Source of the DNA: an uncultured Lachnospiraceae bacterium
Lineage (GTDB): Bacteria > Bacillota > Clostridia > Lachnospirales > Lachnospiraceae
Assembly: GCA_934418055.1 (NCBI GenBank)
Contig: CAKRWX010000152.1
Coordinates: forward strand, 1 to 6,171
DNA: 6,171 nucleotides
Direction: 5' to 3'
In this document: in pieces, positions 1 through 6,171 of the stretch
How the letters are laid out: each line of letters opens with the position of its first letter
Numbering within the stretch: position 1 is the stretch's first letter
Notes under the pieces: generated by a model
What the model saw: only the letters and a program-made list of their open reading frames with translations
Databases searched by the model: none
Told to the model about the DNA's origin: nothing
Position numbers and translations under genes: made by a program

Positions 1-9
1 CATCTGTCT

Positions 10-75
10 TGTCGAAAAATTATGGGAATCTCTGTCCCTGGTTTGACAAATTTCGCAGCCCTGTCATGGTAAGAT
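10..75 (+). promoter_or_regulatory. Candidate Spo0A-activated sigma-A promoter
   Basis: A perfect 0A box, TGTCGAA, lies at 10-16. A second box, TGTCAAA, reads on the minus strand at 42-48 and overlaps a perfect -35 hexamer TTGACA at 43-48. The best -10 is TAAGAT at 70-75, preceded by TG at 67-68 (extended -10). The -35 to -10 spacer is therefore 21 bp, too long for a normal sigma-A promoter. A 21-22 bp spacer with a 0A box over the -35 is the known architecture of the B. subtilis spoIIE and spoIIG promoters. The two boxes start 32 bp apart, about three helical turns. The motifs are seen directly; Spo0A control is inference. A plain promoter with a weak -10 at 65-70 (16-bp spacer) is the alternative. 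Confidence 0.45.
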
Positions 76-95
76 GGGCAGTAGCATGAAAGGCG

Positions 96-122
96 GCAGT
101 CCTGTGCGGCCGCGTGGACTGC
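96..122 (+). promoter_or_regulatory. Leader hairpin in the 5' UTR of the LysM gene
   Basis: GCAGTCC at 96-102 pairs perfectly with GGACTGC at 116-122, giving a 7-bp stem. The 13-base loop contains the 8-bp palindrome GCGGCCGC (106-113). It lies between the candidate -10 (70-75) and the Shine-Dalgarno (137-144), so it would be in the mRNA leader. It has no T tract and leaves the Shine-Dalgarno free, so it is not an obvious terminator or sequestrator. It could stabilise the 5' end or be chance. Confidence 0.3.
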
Positions 123-147
123 ACGAAAATGACAGTGGGGTGAGCCA

Positions 148-1518
148 ATGGGAGAATTATATAATCCATATCCAAAGCTGCCGAAGAACACACGGCAGAT
201 CGGGGAGAGAGACCAGTCGGTCAGACTGTATTTAGAGGACTACGTGAATACTTATTTGAAACGATTGTTTCCAAAGGGCGGACAAGACCTGCGGGTGGGC
301 GTCCTCCTGGGAACGTCGGAAGAGCACGACGGTGTTCCGTATCTGTTCGTGGACGGCGCGTTGGAAATGGAGGACGTGGCGGAACAGGGTGAAAAAGTGG
401 AACTGACAGAAAGTGCCTGGAAAAAGGTGTATCAGGACATGGACCGGCTGTTTCCGAAGAGGACGGTGCTGGGCTGGTTTCTGTGCGGCGCGCCGGGCGC
501 GGCTTTAAGCCCTTTGAATTACTGGAAACAACATGGGCAGTATTTTGCAGGGAAGAATCAGCTGATGTATCTGAATTCCGGATTAGAGGGGGAAGAAGCA
601 GTTTACATAACATCAGAAGACGGATTTTATAAGTTAAGGGGCTACCACATTTATTATGAGCGGAACCAGATGATGCAGGACTACATGATCATGCGCAAAG
701 ATGTCCGCCGGGTGGAGACAGGCACCGGAGAGCCAGTGGTGCGGGATTTCCGTCAGCGGATGGAGGAAAATAAAAACCAGATCACGTCAAAGCGAGGCAC
801 CATCCGGGTTCTGGGAAGTCTGTGCAGCGCCCTTGCCATGGTGGTGCTGGCTGGCGGCGTGGTCATGGTCAACAACTATGACAAGATGCAGAAAATGGAG
901 TCGGTGCTGACATCTGTCTTGCCGGATGGAATCTCCTGGCAGAGCAGTCTGGCTGAAACGGAAAACAGTGGGAATAATGGCAATGCATTGCGGAACAGCC
1001 GGACTGGCCGGATGAGCGGAACGGATGCCAGTGGGGACAACCTTCTGGTGGAACACGCTTCCGGCGGTGTGAATCCCACATTGGCTCACGAGACCATGTC
1101 GGAGACTTATCCGGGGACTACTGGGCAGAGCCAAAATGGAACTGGGGCGGATGCAGAAGGTCAGAGTGGGGGCAGTGAGAACAGTCAAGCGGGAGCAGAA
1201 AGCAGCATAGACACAGGAAGCGGGACAGTGTCAGAAAATCCGACAGGTGCTGATCAGACTGGATCCGGTCAGACTTCAAATCGTGATTCTGCCGGTTCAA
1301 ACACTGCACCATCCCAATCAACCTCAGAATCCGACCGTGCCGCTATCTCTGCCGCCCTGGCTTCCGGCACTTATCAGATTCAGCCAGGCGAGACCCTCTA
1401 CGGCATCTGCCTGAAATTATACGGTAATGGCAGCCGGTTAGAAGAAATCTGCCAATTAAATGGCCTGGAGGACGAAAATAAGATCATGGCAGGACAGAAT
1501 TTGATTCTTCCGCAATGA
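148..1518 (+). CDS. Membrane protein: MPN/JAB-like domain (catalytic residues absent), TM helix, LysM
   Basis: 456 residues; specific function not recognised. Residues ~25-188 follow the layout of an MPN (JAB/Mov34) domain: a G-V-L-L-G strand at 51-55, a helix near 88-102, VLGW at 107-110, then strands ending in GYHIYY (165-170). The JAMM zinc ligands are missing: the HxH positions read L112-C113-G114 and the SxxD position reads S121-P-L-N124, as in non-catalytic MPN proteins such as Rpn8 and eIF3f. A basic stretch (K209-R220) precedes one transmembrane helix at ~221-242, so the N-terminus should be cytoplasmic. Residues ~265-400 are a Ser/Thr/Gly/Asn/Gln-rich stalk. A LysM domain (409-454, starting YQIQPGETLYGI) should bind peptidoglycan outside. 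The ATG at 148 has GGGGTGAG at 137-144 as Shine-Dalgarno. The TM and LysM calls are firm. The MPN assignment is a by-eye fold inference. Arg is mostly CGG, unlike tkt downstream. Confidence 0.85.
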   Translation: MGELYNPYPKLPKNTRQIGERDQSVRLYLEDYVNTYLKRLFPKGGQDLRVGVLLGTSEEHDGVPYLFVDGALEMEDVAEQGEKVELTESAWKKVYQDMDRLFPKRTVLGWFLCGAPGAALSPLNYWKQHGQYFAGKNQLMYLNSGLEGEEAVYITSEDGFYKLRGYHIYYERNQMMQDYMIMRKDVRRVETGTGEPVVRDFRQRMEENKNQITSKRGTIRVLGSLCSALAMVVLAGGVVMVNNYDKMQKMESVLTSVLPDGISWQSSLAETENSGNNGNALRNSRTGRMSGTDASGDNLLVEHASGGVNPTLAHETMSETYPGTTGQSQNGTGADAEGQSGGSENSQAGAESSIDTGSGTVSENPTGADQTGSGQTSNRDSAGSNTAPSQSTSESDRAAISAALASGTYQIQPGETLYGICLKLYGNGSRLEEICQLNGLEDENKIMAGQNLILPQ

Positions 1519-1527
1519 TGGGTTCTG

Positions 1528-1536
1528 TGCTATACT
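1528..1536 (+). promoter_or_regulatory. Extended -10 promoter element before the DUF5711-like gene
   Basis: TG at 1528-1529 followed by C and TATACT at 1531-1536 is a near-consensus extended -10. No good -35 is visible at 16-18 bp upstream (the 17-bp position reads TTCCGC), which extended -10 promoters can tolerate. It lies ~75 bases before the preferred ATG at 1611, within sequence that is only coding if the less likely 1515 start is used. It would give the second gene and tkt their own transcript. Confidence 0.4.
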
Positions 1537-1610
1537 GGTACCGAAATCACCAGAGTGGCTGTTTGGTGCGGAACACGGAACAGCTGCGATTGAATTTGGG
1601 AGAACAAAGG

Positions 1611-2912
1611 ATGAATGATATGGATTCCATGAGCCGTGAATCGAAGAAAAACCAGCTGAGAAAACGGGTCATTTCTGGAGAAAATGGGAGAGCTGTTGGA
1701 AATACCAGTTTCTCTGGCGGCTGGACACCGGAAGAGGACAGCGAAGAGATCGTCAGAAAAGCCCATAAAAAGGTAAAGCGACGTCATCTGGTCCTTCTGA
1801 TCCTGCTTTTGATCCTGATCGGCGGAGCGGCAGGCGGTGTGTACTGGTATAACCGGTATTTCCAGTTCGAGAATCAGACTGTGGGCTGGGAACGTGTCCT
1901 GGACCGTGGAGATGGAAGCTTCACAGGCTATAAAAAATTTGGCAATGGATTTTTAAAATATACAAAAGATGGCGCGTCCAACATCGGAAGTGATGGAAAG
2001 GACATCTGGATCCAGAGCTATGAGATGAAATCCCCGATTGCTGCAGTCAATGACGGGTATGCGGCCATTGCGGACCAGCAGGGCAATTCTATCTATATCT
2101 GCGATCAGACCGGATGTCTTGGCATTGCGACTACGGTGCTTCCCATCGTGAAGATTACCATTTCCGCCAAGGGCGTGGTAGCGGCGATTCTGGAGGACCA
2201 GACGGCCAGCTACATTTATTTCTTCCGTAAGGACGGAACGGAGATGCAGATCTCCATGAAAGGCGTGCTGAGCGGTGAGATCGGTTATCCGTTGGACATC
2301 AGCTTATCACCAGATGGAACCATGCTGACAGGTTCCTATATGTATATTGAAGATGGAACCCTGCGGAGCCGTGTGGCATTTTATAACTTCTCCGAGGTTG
2401 GTAAAAATGCTTTAAACCGTTTTGTCGGTGGATTCCATGATATTTACAAAGAAAGCATTGTGCCGCGGGTCCAGTATCTGGACGATGTGTATTCCGTGGC
2501 ATTTGCCCAGGACAGCATTTCTTTCTTCTCTTCCAGGGATGTGATGTCTCCGGCCTTGTTAAAGCAGGTGCAGGTGACGGAGGAGATCCAGAGTGTGTTC
2601 TATAGCAAGGATTATGTGGGAGTGATCGTAGCCCAGGAGGGCGGTGAGTACCGCCAGCGCATGGATGTGTATAAGTCCAATGGTGACGCGGCTTTCAGCC
2701 AGGAATTTACCTATGACTATACCTATGCGGATATTGACGGAGATACGATCTTTCTGTATAATGAAGATTCATGTAGAGTCTATAACCGTTATGGAAATCT
2801 GAAGTATGAGGGACCGTTGGATTTCTCCGTTTCCAAGATGATCAAGGGAAGTCTTCCAAACCAGTTTTTGGCGGCTGGACCTCAGGCAATCAAAGAGATC
2901 AAATTACACTAG
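1611..2912 (+). CDS. DUF5711-like membrane-anchored beta-propeller protein
   Basis: 433 residues from the ATG at 1611; function unknown. Residues 1-58 are polar and basic (KKVKRR just before the membrane), ~59-80 form one transmembrane helix ([17 protein letters not shown]), and ~85-433 are beta-rich with repeated short strands and turns (for example LSPDGT at 232-237), as in a beta-propeller of the WD40/TolB type. The topology should be N-in, propeller outside. The overall look matches DUF5711 proteins of Clostridia; this is from memory, not a search. Start choice: GGGAGA at 1598-1603 is 7 bases from ATG 1611, and AAAGG at 1606-1610 could also serve ATG 1620 (residue 4). An in-frame ATG at 1515 would add 32 residues and overlap the LysM gene stop as ATGA, but has no Shine-Dalgarno. 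A sensory or scaffold role beside the LysM protein is possible but unproven. Confidence 0.85.
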   Translation: MNDMDSMSRESKKNQLRKRVISGENGRAVGNTSFSGGWTPEEDSEEIVRKAHKKVKRRHLVLLILLLILIGGAAGGVYWYNRYFQFENQTVGWERVLDRGDGSFTGYKKFGNGFLKYTKDGASNIGSDGKDIWIQSYEMKSPIAAVNDGYAAIADQQGNSIYICDQTGCLGIATTVLPIVKITISAKGVVAAILEDQTASYIYFFRKDGTEMQISMKGVLSGEIGYPLDISLSPDGTMLTGSYMYIEDGTLRSRVAFYNFSEVGKNALNRFVGGFHDIYKESIVPRVQYLDDVYSVAFAQDSISFFSSRDVMSPALLKQVQVTEEIQSVFYSKDYVGVIVAQEGGEYRQRMDVYKSNGDAAFSQEFTYDYTYADIDGDTIFLYNEDSCRVYNRYGNLKYEGPLDFSVSKMIKGSLPNQFLAAGPQAIKEIKLH

Positions 2913-2918
2913 GGAGGT
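2911..2918 (+). promoter_or_regulatory. Strong tkt ribosome binding site overlapping the upstream stop codon
   Basis: AGGGAGGT is a near-perfect Shine-Dalgarno, 7 bases before the tkt ATG. Its first two bases are the last two of the TAG stop (2910-2912) of the DUF5711-like gene. This tight packing suggests translational coupling and a shared transcript. No convincing promoter is visible in the 100 bases upstream: the only -10-like hexamer, TACACT at 2905-2910, would place the transcript start inside the Shine-Dalgarno. Confidence 0.8.
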
Positions 2919-2925
2919 ACTACTA

Positions 2926-4908
2926 ATGAACAAGATTGATACCATGTCAGTCAACGCGATCCGTGTGCTGTCAGCAGACGCGATCCAGAAAGCAAAATCC
3001 GGACATCCGGGACTTCCGCTGGGAGCCGCTCCAATGGCTTATGAGCTTTGGACCAGACATATGAACCACAACCCGGCAGATCCACAGTGGCCAAACCGCG
3101 ACCGTTTTATTTTATCCGGCGGACACGGTTCCATGCTGTTATACTCCTTGCTCCATCTGTTTGGATACGGAGATTTAAAGAAAGAAGATCTGATGAATTT
3201 CCGTCAGCTTGGTTCTCTGACCCCAGGCCATCCAGAGTATCGTCACACCGTAGGCGTTGAGGCAACCACAGGTCCTCTGGGCGCAGGTATGGGCATGGCA
3301 GTTGGTATGGCGATGGCAGAGGCACATCTGGCAGCGGTATTTAACAAAGAAAATTATCCAGTAGTAGACCATTATACCTATGTATTAGGCGGAGACGGAT
3401 GTATGATGGAGGGCATTTCCTCTGAGGCATTCTCTTTAGCTGGTACTTTAGGCCTTGGTAAATTGATCGTTTTATATGACTCTAACAGCATTTCCATCGA
3501 GGGAAGCACAGATATCGCATTTACTGAGAATGTGCAGAAACGTATGGAGGCATTTGGTTTCCAGTTGATTACAGTAGAAGATGGCAATGATTTAGACGCT
3601 ATCGGCGCAGCAATCGAGGAGGCAAAGGCAGATACCACACGTCCTTCCTTCATTACGGTGAAAACTCAGATCGGATACGGCTGTCCTGCAAAACAGGGTA
3701 CCGCAAGTGCACATGGCGAGCCTCTGGGCGAGGAAAATGTGGCTGCTATGAAAGAGTTCTTACAGTGGCCATCCAAAGAGCCATTCTATGTACCAGACGA
3801 GGTATATGAGAACTTCTCCAAGATCGCAGAGGAGAAGGCAGACGTGGAAGCAGCATGGAACGTGATGTTTGCTGCTTACTGCCAGGAGTATCCAGAGATG
3901 GAGGCTCTGTGGAACCAGTATCACGACGAGCATGCAGCAGAAAAGTTTGCTGACGATGAGAATTTCTGGGTAAAAGGCGAGAAGCCAGAAGCAACCAGAG
4001 CATTATCTGGAAAAGTTCTGAATTATATGAAGGACAAGCTGCCGAACCTGATCGGTGGTTCCGCAGACTTAGCGCCATCCAATAAGACCAATATGTCCGG
4101 TATGGGAGATTTCTCCAAGGCAACTCCAGAGGGAAGAAACCTGCATTTCGGTGTCCGCGAGTTAGCCATGACCGCCATTGGCAATGGTCTGATGCTGCAC
4201 GGCGGCCTGCGCGCTTATGTGGCTACTTTCTTCGTATTCAGTGATTATGTAAAACCAATGGCACGTTTATCTGCCCTGATGCAGGTTCCGTTAACCTTCG
4301 TGTTAACTCACGACAGCATCGGTGTTGGCGAGGACGGCCCAACTCACGAGCCAATCGAGCAGTTAGCAATGCTTCGCGCAATGCCAAACTTCCATGTATT
4401 CCGTCCTTGCGACGCGACTGAGACAGAAGCTGCTTGGTACAGCGCAGTGACCAGCCAGAGAACACCAACTGCCCTGGTACTGACCAGACAGAACTTAACA
4501 CCAATGCCAGGCTCCAGCCGTGAGGCATTAAAGGGCGCTTACGTGATTGATGACTGTGAGGGAACCCCAGAGGTAATCCTGATGGCCAGCGGTTCCGAGG
4601 TAGAACTGGCAGTGAAAGCAAAAGCAGAGCTGGAGAAAGAGGGCCAGAAGGTACGTGTCGTATCCGTACCATGTATGGATCTGTTTGAGGAGCAGTCTGC
4701 AGAGTACAAAGAGTCCGTTCTTCCAAAGGCAGTAAGAAAACGTGTTGCCATCGAGGCATTAAGCGACTTCGGATGGGGCAAATACGTTGGTCTTGACGGC
4801 GCTTATGTGACCATGAAGGGCTTCGGTGCCAGCGGTCCGGCTGCGAAATTATTTGAGCATTTCGGATTTACTGTTGACCATGTAGTTGAGACGGTGAAAT
4901 CTTTATAA
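2926..4908 (+). CDS. tkt: Transketolase (EC 2.2.1.1)
   Basis: 660 residues, full length for the bacterial enzyme. It transfers a two-carbon ketol unit between sugar phosphates in the cytosolic non-oxidative pentose phosphate pathway, using thiamine diphosphate and a divalent cation. Visible residues in order: SGHPG (H27), GGHG (H67), the ThDP/metal motif GGDGCMMEG (155-163; D157) ending with N187, HGEPLG (H263), R358 and S385 for substrate phosphate, HFGVRE (407-412) with the catalytic Glu E412, H462, D470 and H474 in the THDSIG...DGPTHEP region, and R521 in TRQNL. These correspond to the E. coli TktA active-site set almost number for number. The three transketolase domains are all present, with no frameshift. 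Codon use is strongly biased: Arg is CGT, CGC or AGA with no CGG, and Pro is mainly CCA, consistent with high expression. It lies 13 bases after the DUF5711-like gene. Confidence 0.98.
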   Translation: MNKIDTMSVNAIRVLSADAIQKAKSGHPGLPLGAAPMAYELWTRHMNHNPADPQWPNRDRFILSGGHGSMLLYSLLHLFGYGDLKKEDLMNFRQLGSLTPGHPEYRHTVGVEATTGPLGAGMGMAVGMAMAEAHLAAVFNKENYPVVDHYTYVLGGDGCMMEGISSEAFSLAGTLGLGKLIVLYDSNSISIEGSTDIAFTENVQKRMEAFGFQLITVEDGNDLDAIGAAIEEAKADTTRPSFITVKTQIGYGCPAKQGTASAHGEPLGEENVAAMKEFLQWPSKEPFYVPDEVYENFSKIAEEKADVEAAWNVMFAAYCQEYPEMEALWNQYHDEHAAEKFADDENFWVKGEKPEATRALSGKVLNYMKDKLPNLIGGSADLAPSNKTNMSGMGDFSKATPEGRNLHFGVRELAMTAIGNGLMLHGGLRAYVATFFVFSDYVKPMARLSALMQVPLTFVLTHDSIGVGEDGPTHEPIEQLAMLRAMPNFHVFRPCDATETEAAWYSAVTSQRTPTALVLTRQNLTPMPGSSREALKGAYVIDDCEGTPEVILMASGSEVELAVKAKAELEKEGQKVRVVSVPCMDLFEEQSAEYKESVLPKAVRKRVAIEALSDFGWGKYVGLDGAYVTMKGFGASGPAAKLFEHFGFTVDHVVETVKSL

Positions 4909-4920
4909 TCCTTATATTGT

Positions 4921-4962
4921 ATCCGATCAGGTCCGCGCAAAGTATGCGCGGATCTGTTGGAT
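4921..4962 (+). terminator. Hairpin between tkt and the glucokinase gene, no T tract
   Basis: Bases 4928-4939 pair with 4945-4956 (12 bp, one G-T wobble at 4931/4953) around the loop AAGTA (4940-4944). ATCC at 4921-4924 can extend the stem with GGAT at 4959-4962 across a small internal loop. It begins 12 bases after the tkt stop, where a terminator is expected, and the stem is GC-rich. It is followed by GATCGAGATAAAAATC rather than a T run, so an intrinsic terminator would be weak. It may be a partial terminator, a 3'-end stabiliser of the tkt mRNA, or a processing site between tkt and the glucokinase message. Confidence 0.5.
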
Positions 4963-4987
4963 CGAGATAAAAATCATGTGGCCGCGC

Positions 4988-4993
4988 TATAAG
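4988..4993 (+). promoter_or_regulatory. Possible -10 for the glucokinase gene
   Basis: TATAAG at 4988-4993 is the best -10-like hexamer between the tkt hairpin and the glucokinase Shine-Dalgarno. There is no recognisable -35 at the correct distance and no TG extension. The rest of the gap (4963-5036) holds only a T5 run followed by a G6 run (5002-5012). Weak call; read-through from tkt is an alternative source of transcript. Confidence 0.2.
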
Positions 4994-5036
4994 TCTTTCT
5001 ATTTTTGGGGGGCTTGTGGGGCGGTTAAAAGTATAC

Positions 5037-5043
5037 AAGGAGA
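5037..5043 (+). promoter_or_regulatory. Ribosome binding site that decides the glucokinase start
   Basis: AAGGAGA sits 7 bases before ATG 5051. The earlier in-frame ATG at 4976 has no Shine-Dalgarno, and the 25 residues it would add (Trp/Tyr/Phe-rich) precede the ROK phosphate-binding strand, which normally starts within a few residues of the N-terminus. The site therefore fixes the start at 5051. Confidence 0.85.
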
Positions 5044-5050
5044 AATCATT

Positions 5051-5995
5051 ATGGGGAAGAAATGTATTGGAGTTGACGTAGGAGGAACCAGCGTCAAATT
5101 AGGTTTGTTTGACATCGATGGCGAACTCTTAAAGAAATGGGAGATCCCGACCAGAACCGAAGAGGGCGGCAAGTATGTCCTGGATGATATTGCGGCAAGT
5201 ATCCGTGAGACTCTTTCTGGGGAACGTGTTCCGCTGACTGAGGTGGTTGGCGTCGGCATCGACGTACCAGGTCCGGTGAAGAAAGACGGTTATGTGGAAG
5301 TCTGCGTCAATTTAGGCTGGAGAGACATCTACCCGGCCAAAGAGTTAAGCGCCCGCTTAGACGGAATCCCTGCAGAGTGCGGCAATGACGCCAATGCAGC
5401 AGCTTTAGGCGAGATGTGGAAAGGCGGCGGCGAAGGCTATTCGGACATCGTTATGATCACGCTGGGAACCGGTGTTGGCGGCGGTGTCATCATCAACCAG
5501 AAGATCGTAGCAGGAAAACATGGATTGGGCGGCGAAATCGGTCACATTCATGCCCGCGATGAGGAGCAGGAATACTGCAACTGCGGCGGCAGAGGCTGTC
5601 TGGAGCAGGTGGCTTCCGCAACAGGAATCGCCAGAGAAGCACGCCGGAAGATGGCAGCCGATGACCGTCCCTCCGTGCTGCGTCAGTTTGGCGATGAAGT
5701 AACCGCCAAAGACGTCTTAGATGGAGCCAAAGCAGGAGACGCCCTGGCGTTAGAAGTGGTAGACACTGCCTGTCATTACCTCGGCATTGCCCTGTCCCAG
5801 GCGGCCCTGATCGTTGACCCGGATATCTTCGTTATCGGCGGCGGCGTATCTAAGGCTGGCCAGTTCCTGGTGGACATGATCAAGAAACATTATGAGAAGT
5901 ATGTGACCATCTCCGCAGATCATCCGATGATTGGTCTGGCAACTCTGGGCAATGATGCGGGAATTTATGGCGCGGCGAGAATGGTGCTGAAATAA
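5051..5995 (+). CDS. glk: ROK-family glucokinase (EC 2.7.1.2)
   Basis: 314 residues, close to the ~320 of B. subtilis GlcK. It phosphorylates glucose to glucose-6-phosphate with ATP in the cytosol, feeding glycolysis and the pentose phosphate pathway. Visible in order: the N-terminal phosphate motif VDVGGTSVKLG (8-18), DVPGP (71-75), GNDAN with the catalytic base D113, the second phosphate motif LGTGVGGG (138-145), GLGGEIGH with substrate residues E162 and H165, the ROK zinc motif CNCGGRGCLE (C176, C178, C183; H165 is the fourth ligand; E185 contacts sugar), and VIGGGVS (261-267) for adenosine. It is intact. ROK kinases vary in sugar preference (mannose, N-acetylmannosamine, fructose), so glucose is the most likely substrate rather than proven. 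There is no N-terminal helix-turn-helix, so it is a kinase and not a ROK repressor. It may be read partly from the tkt transcript. Confidence 0.93.
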   Translation: MGKKCIGVDVGGTSVKLGLFDIDGELLKKWEIPTRTEEGGKYVLDDIAASIRETLSGERVPLTEVVGVGIDVPGPVKKDGYVEVCVNLGWRDIYPAKELSARLDGIPAECGNDANAAALGEMWKGGGEGYSDIVMITLGTGVGGGVIINQKIVAGKHGLGGEIGHIHARDEEQEYCNCGGRGCLEQVASATGIAREARRKMAADDRPSVLRQFGDEVTAKDVLDGAKAGDALALEVVDTACHYLGIALSQAALIVDPDIFVIGGGVSKAGQFLVDMIKKHYEKYVTISADHPMIGLATLGNDAGIYGAARMVLK

Positions 5996-6015
5996 AATCG
6001 AGCAGTGATGAAAGA

Positions 6016-6068
6016 AAAGTGCCGGAAATCGGAAAGATCGAGGGGATCTGACGGATTTCCGGCACTTT
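6016..6068. terminator. Bidirectional intrinsic terminator after the glucokinase gene
   Basis: Bases 6016-6030 pair perfectly with 6054-6068 (15 bp, starting AAAGTGCCGG). The apical part holds a smaller 5-bp stem, AGATC 6035-6039 with GATCT 6045-6049. The + strand side continues TTTGTGTATTT (6066-6076). The minus-strand side continues TTTTCTTTC (6018 down to 6010). It begins 20 bases after the glucokinase stop. The T-rich flanks on both sides suit termination from both directions, as expected between convergent genes. Confidence 0.8.
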
Positions 6069-6102
6069 GTGTATTTGCATAGAAATGAGCATTGGTGACA
6101 AC

Positions 6103-6171
6103 TCAGTTCTTCTGCCAGTCCCAGCCTCTTCGGCGGCCCCCGCTCCAACAGGAGCGGGGCCATCCAGAAGC
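6103..6171 (-). CDS. Possible 3' end of a convergent gene (partial)
   Basis: On the minus strand one frame is open from the window edge to a TGA at 6105-6103 and would encode ~22 C-terminal residues, ending RRRGWDWQKN. The peptide is rich in Arg, Gly and Trp and not recognised. Support is positional: a stop ~34 bases before a hairpin whose minus-strand exit is T-rich is what a convergent gene would show, and the GC content is high here. Two other minus-strand frames are also open at the edge, and the sequence is also explained as a structured element (6109-6170), so this is tentative. Confidence 0.3.
   Translation of the reverse strand, partial: ASGWPRSCWSGGRRRGWDWQKN
6135..6161. repeat. GC-rich inverted repeat near the window end
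   Basis: CCCCGCTCC at 6138-6146 pairs perfectly with GGAGCGGGG at 6151-6159 around the loop AACA. GG 6135-6136 can add two pairs with CC 6160-6161 past a bulged C at 6137. CTTCTG at 6109-6114 and CAGAAG at 6165-6170 form an outer 6-bp stem, and a C(TTCG)G tetraloop-like segment lies at 6128-6133. There is no T tract on either side, so it is not a standard terminator. It may be a structured RNA, a repeat element, or codon-level palindromy in a convergent gene. Confidence 0.45.

Noticed and set aside
1..25. CATCTGTCTTG at 1-11 repeated at 911-921, as a direct repeat
   Set aside because: The match is only 11 bases, one copy is inside coding sequence, and the flanks diverge; likely chance.
106..113. 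GCGGCCGC (NotI site) as a sign of vector or adapter sequence
   Set aside because: The flanks form a natural-looking leader stem and run continuously into a normal gene; no other vector-like sequence is present.
160..165. Perfect TATAAT just inside the LysM gene
   Set aside because: It lies after the start codon, has no -35 at the right distance, and arises from codons for Leu-Tyr-Asn.
4238..4759. 173-codon minus-strand open frame inside tkt
   Set aside because: It lies wholly opposite a well-supported tkt gene; its length follows from tkt codon bias and no family features are seen.
4904..4909. Perfect TATAAT overlapping the tkt stop codon as a glucokinase promoter
   Set aside because: The nearest -35-like hexamers give spacers of 24 (TTGACC at 4874) or 12 (TTGAGA at 4886), and the hairpin follows at once. 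It could matter only as part of an atypical promoter.
5002..5022. G-rich run before the glucokinase gene as a G-quadruplex
   Set aside because: Only two G runs of four or more are present with a third GG; four tracts are not available for a stable quadruplex.
4976..5050. A 25-residue N-terminal extension of the glucokinase from ATG 4976
   Set aside because: No Shine-Dalgarno before 4976. The ROK phosphate motif would be pushed away from the N-terminus, and a good ribosome binding site serves ATG 5051.
5750..6163. 137-codon minus-strand open frame
   Set aside because: It runs antisense through the glucokinase gene and across the bidirectional terminator, has no visible Shine-Dalgarno, and its product looks like antisense translation.

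Overview
The window looks like ordinary chromosomal sequence from a low-to-mid GC Gram-positive anaerobe, most likely a member of the Lachnospiraceae (class Clostridia). This rests on strong AGGAGG-type ribosome binding sites, a DUF5711-like membrane protein, a LysM membrane protein with a Ser/Thr/Gly/Gln-rich stalk, and a clostridial-type transketolase and ROK glucokinase. It is a judgement from protein character, not from a database search.

Layout. Bases 1-147 are a leader with a candidate Spo0A-type promoter and a hairpin. Four complete genes follow, all on the + strand. (1) 148-1518 encodes a membrane protein with a cytoplasmic domain resembling a catalytically dead MPN/JAB fold, one transmembrane helix, a low-complexity stalk and a C-terminal LysM domain. 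(2) 1611-2912 encodes a single-pass membrane protein with a predicted beta-propeller outside (DUF5711-like). It is better started at 1611 than at the longer in-frame ATG at 1515, and an extended -10 promoter element sits in the gap. (3) 2926-4908 is transketolase (tkt), complete, with all recognisable ThDP and substrate residues. (4) 5051-5995 is a ROK-family glucokinase with its zinc motif. A 12-bp hairpin without a T tract lies between tkt and the glucokinase gene. A long bidirectional hairpin terminator lies after the glucokinase gene. The last ~70 bases may be the 3' end of a convergent minus-strand gene.

How the genes fit together. The first two encode envelope proteins with the same N-in/C-out topology and may work together; their function is unknown. 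The last two are central carbon enzymes: glucokinase makes glucose-6-phosphate, and transketolase runs the non-oxidative pentose phosphate branch. The tkt ribosome binding site overlaps the DUF5711 stop codon, so the envelope pair and tkt are probably at least partly co-transcribed, although tkt has a much more biased codon usage than gene 1.

No mobile element, CRISPR array, tRNA, rRNA or clearly novel multi-gene system was seen. The points most worth following are the pseudo-MPN/LysM protein and the Spo0A-like promoter in front of it.
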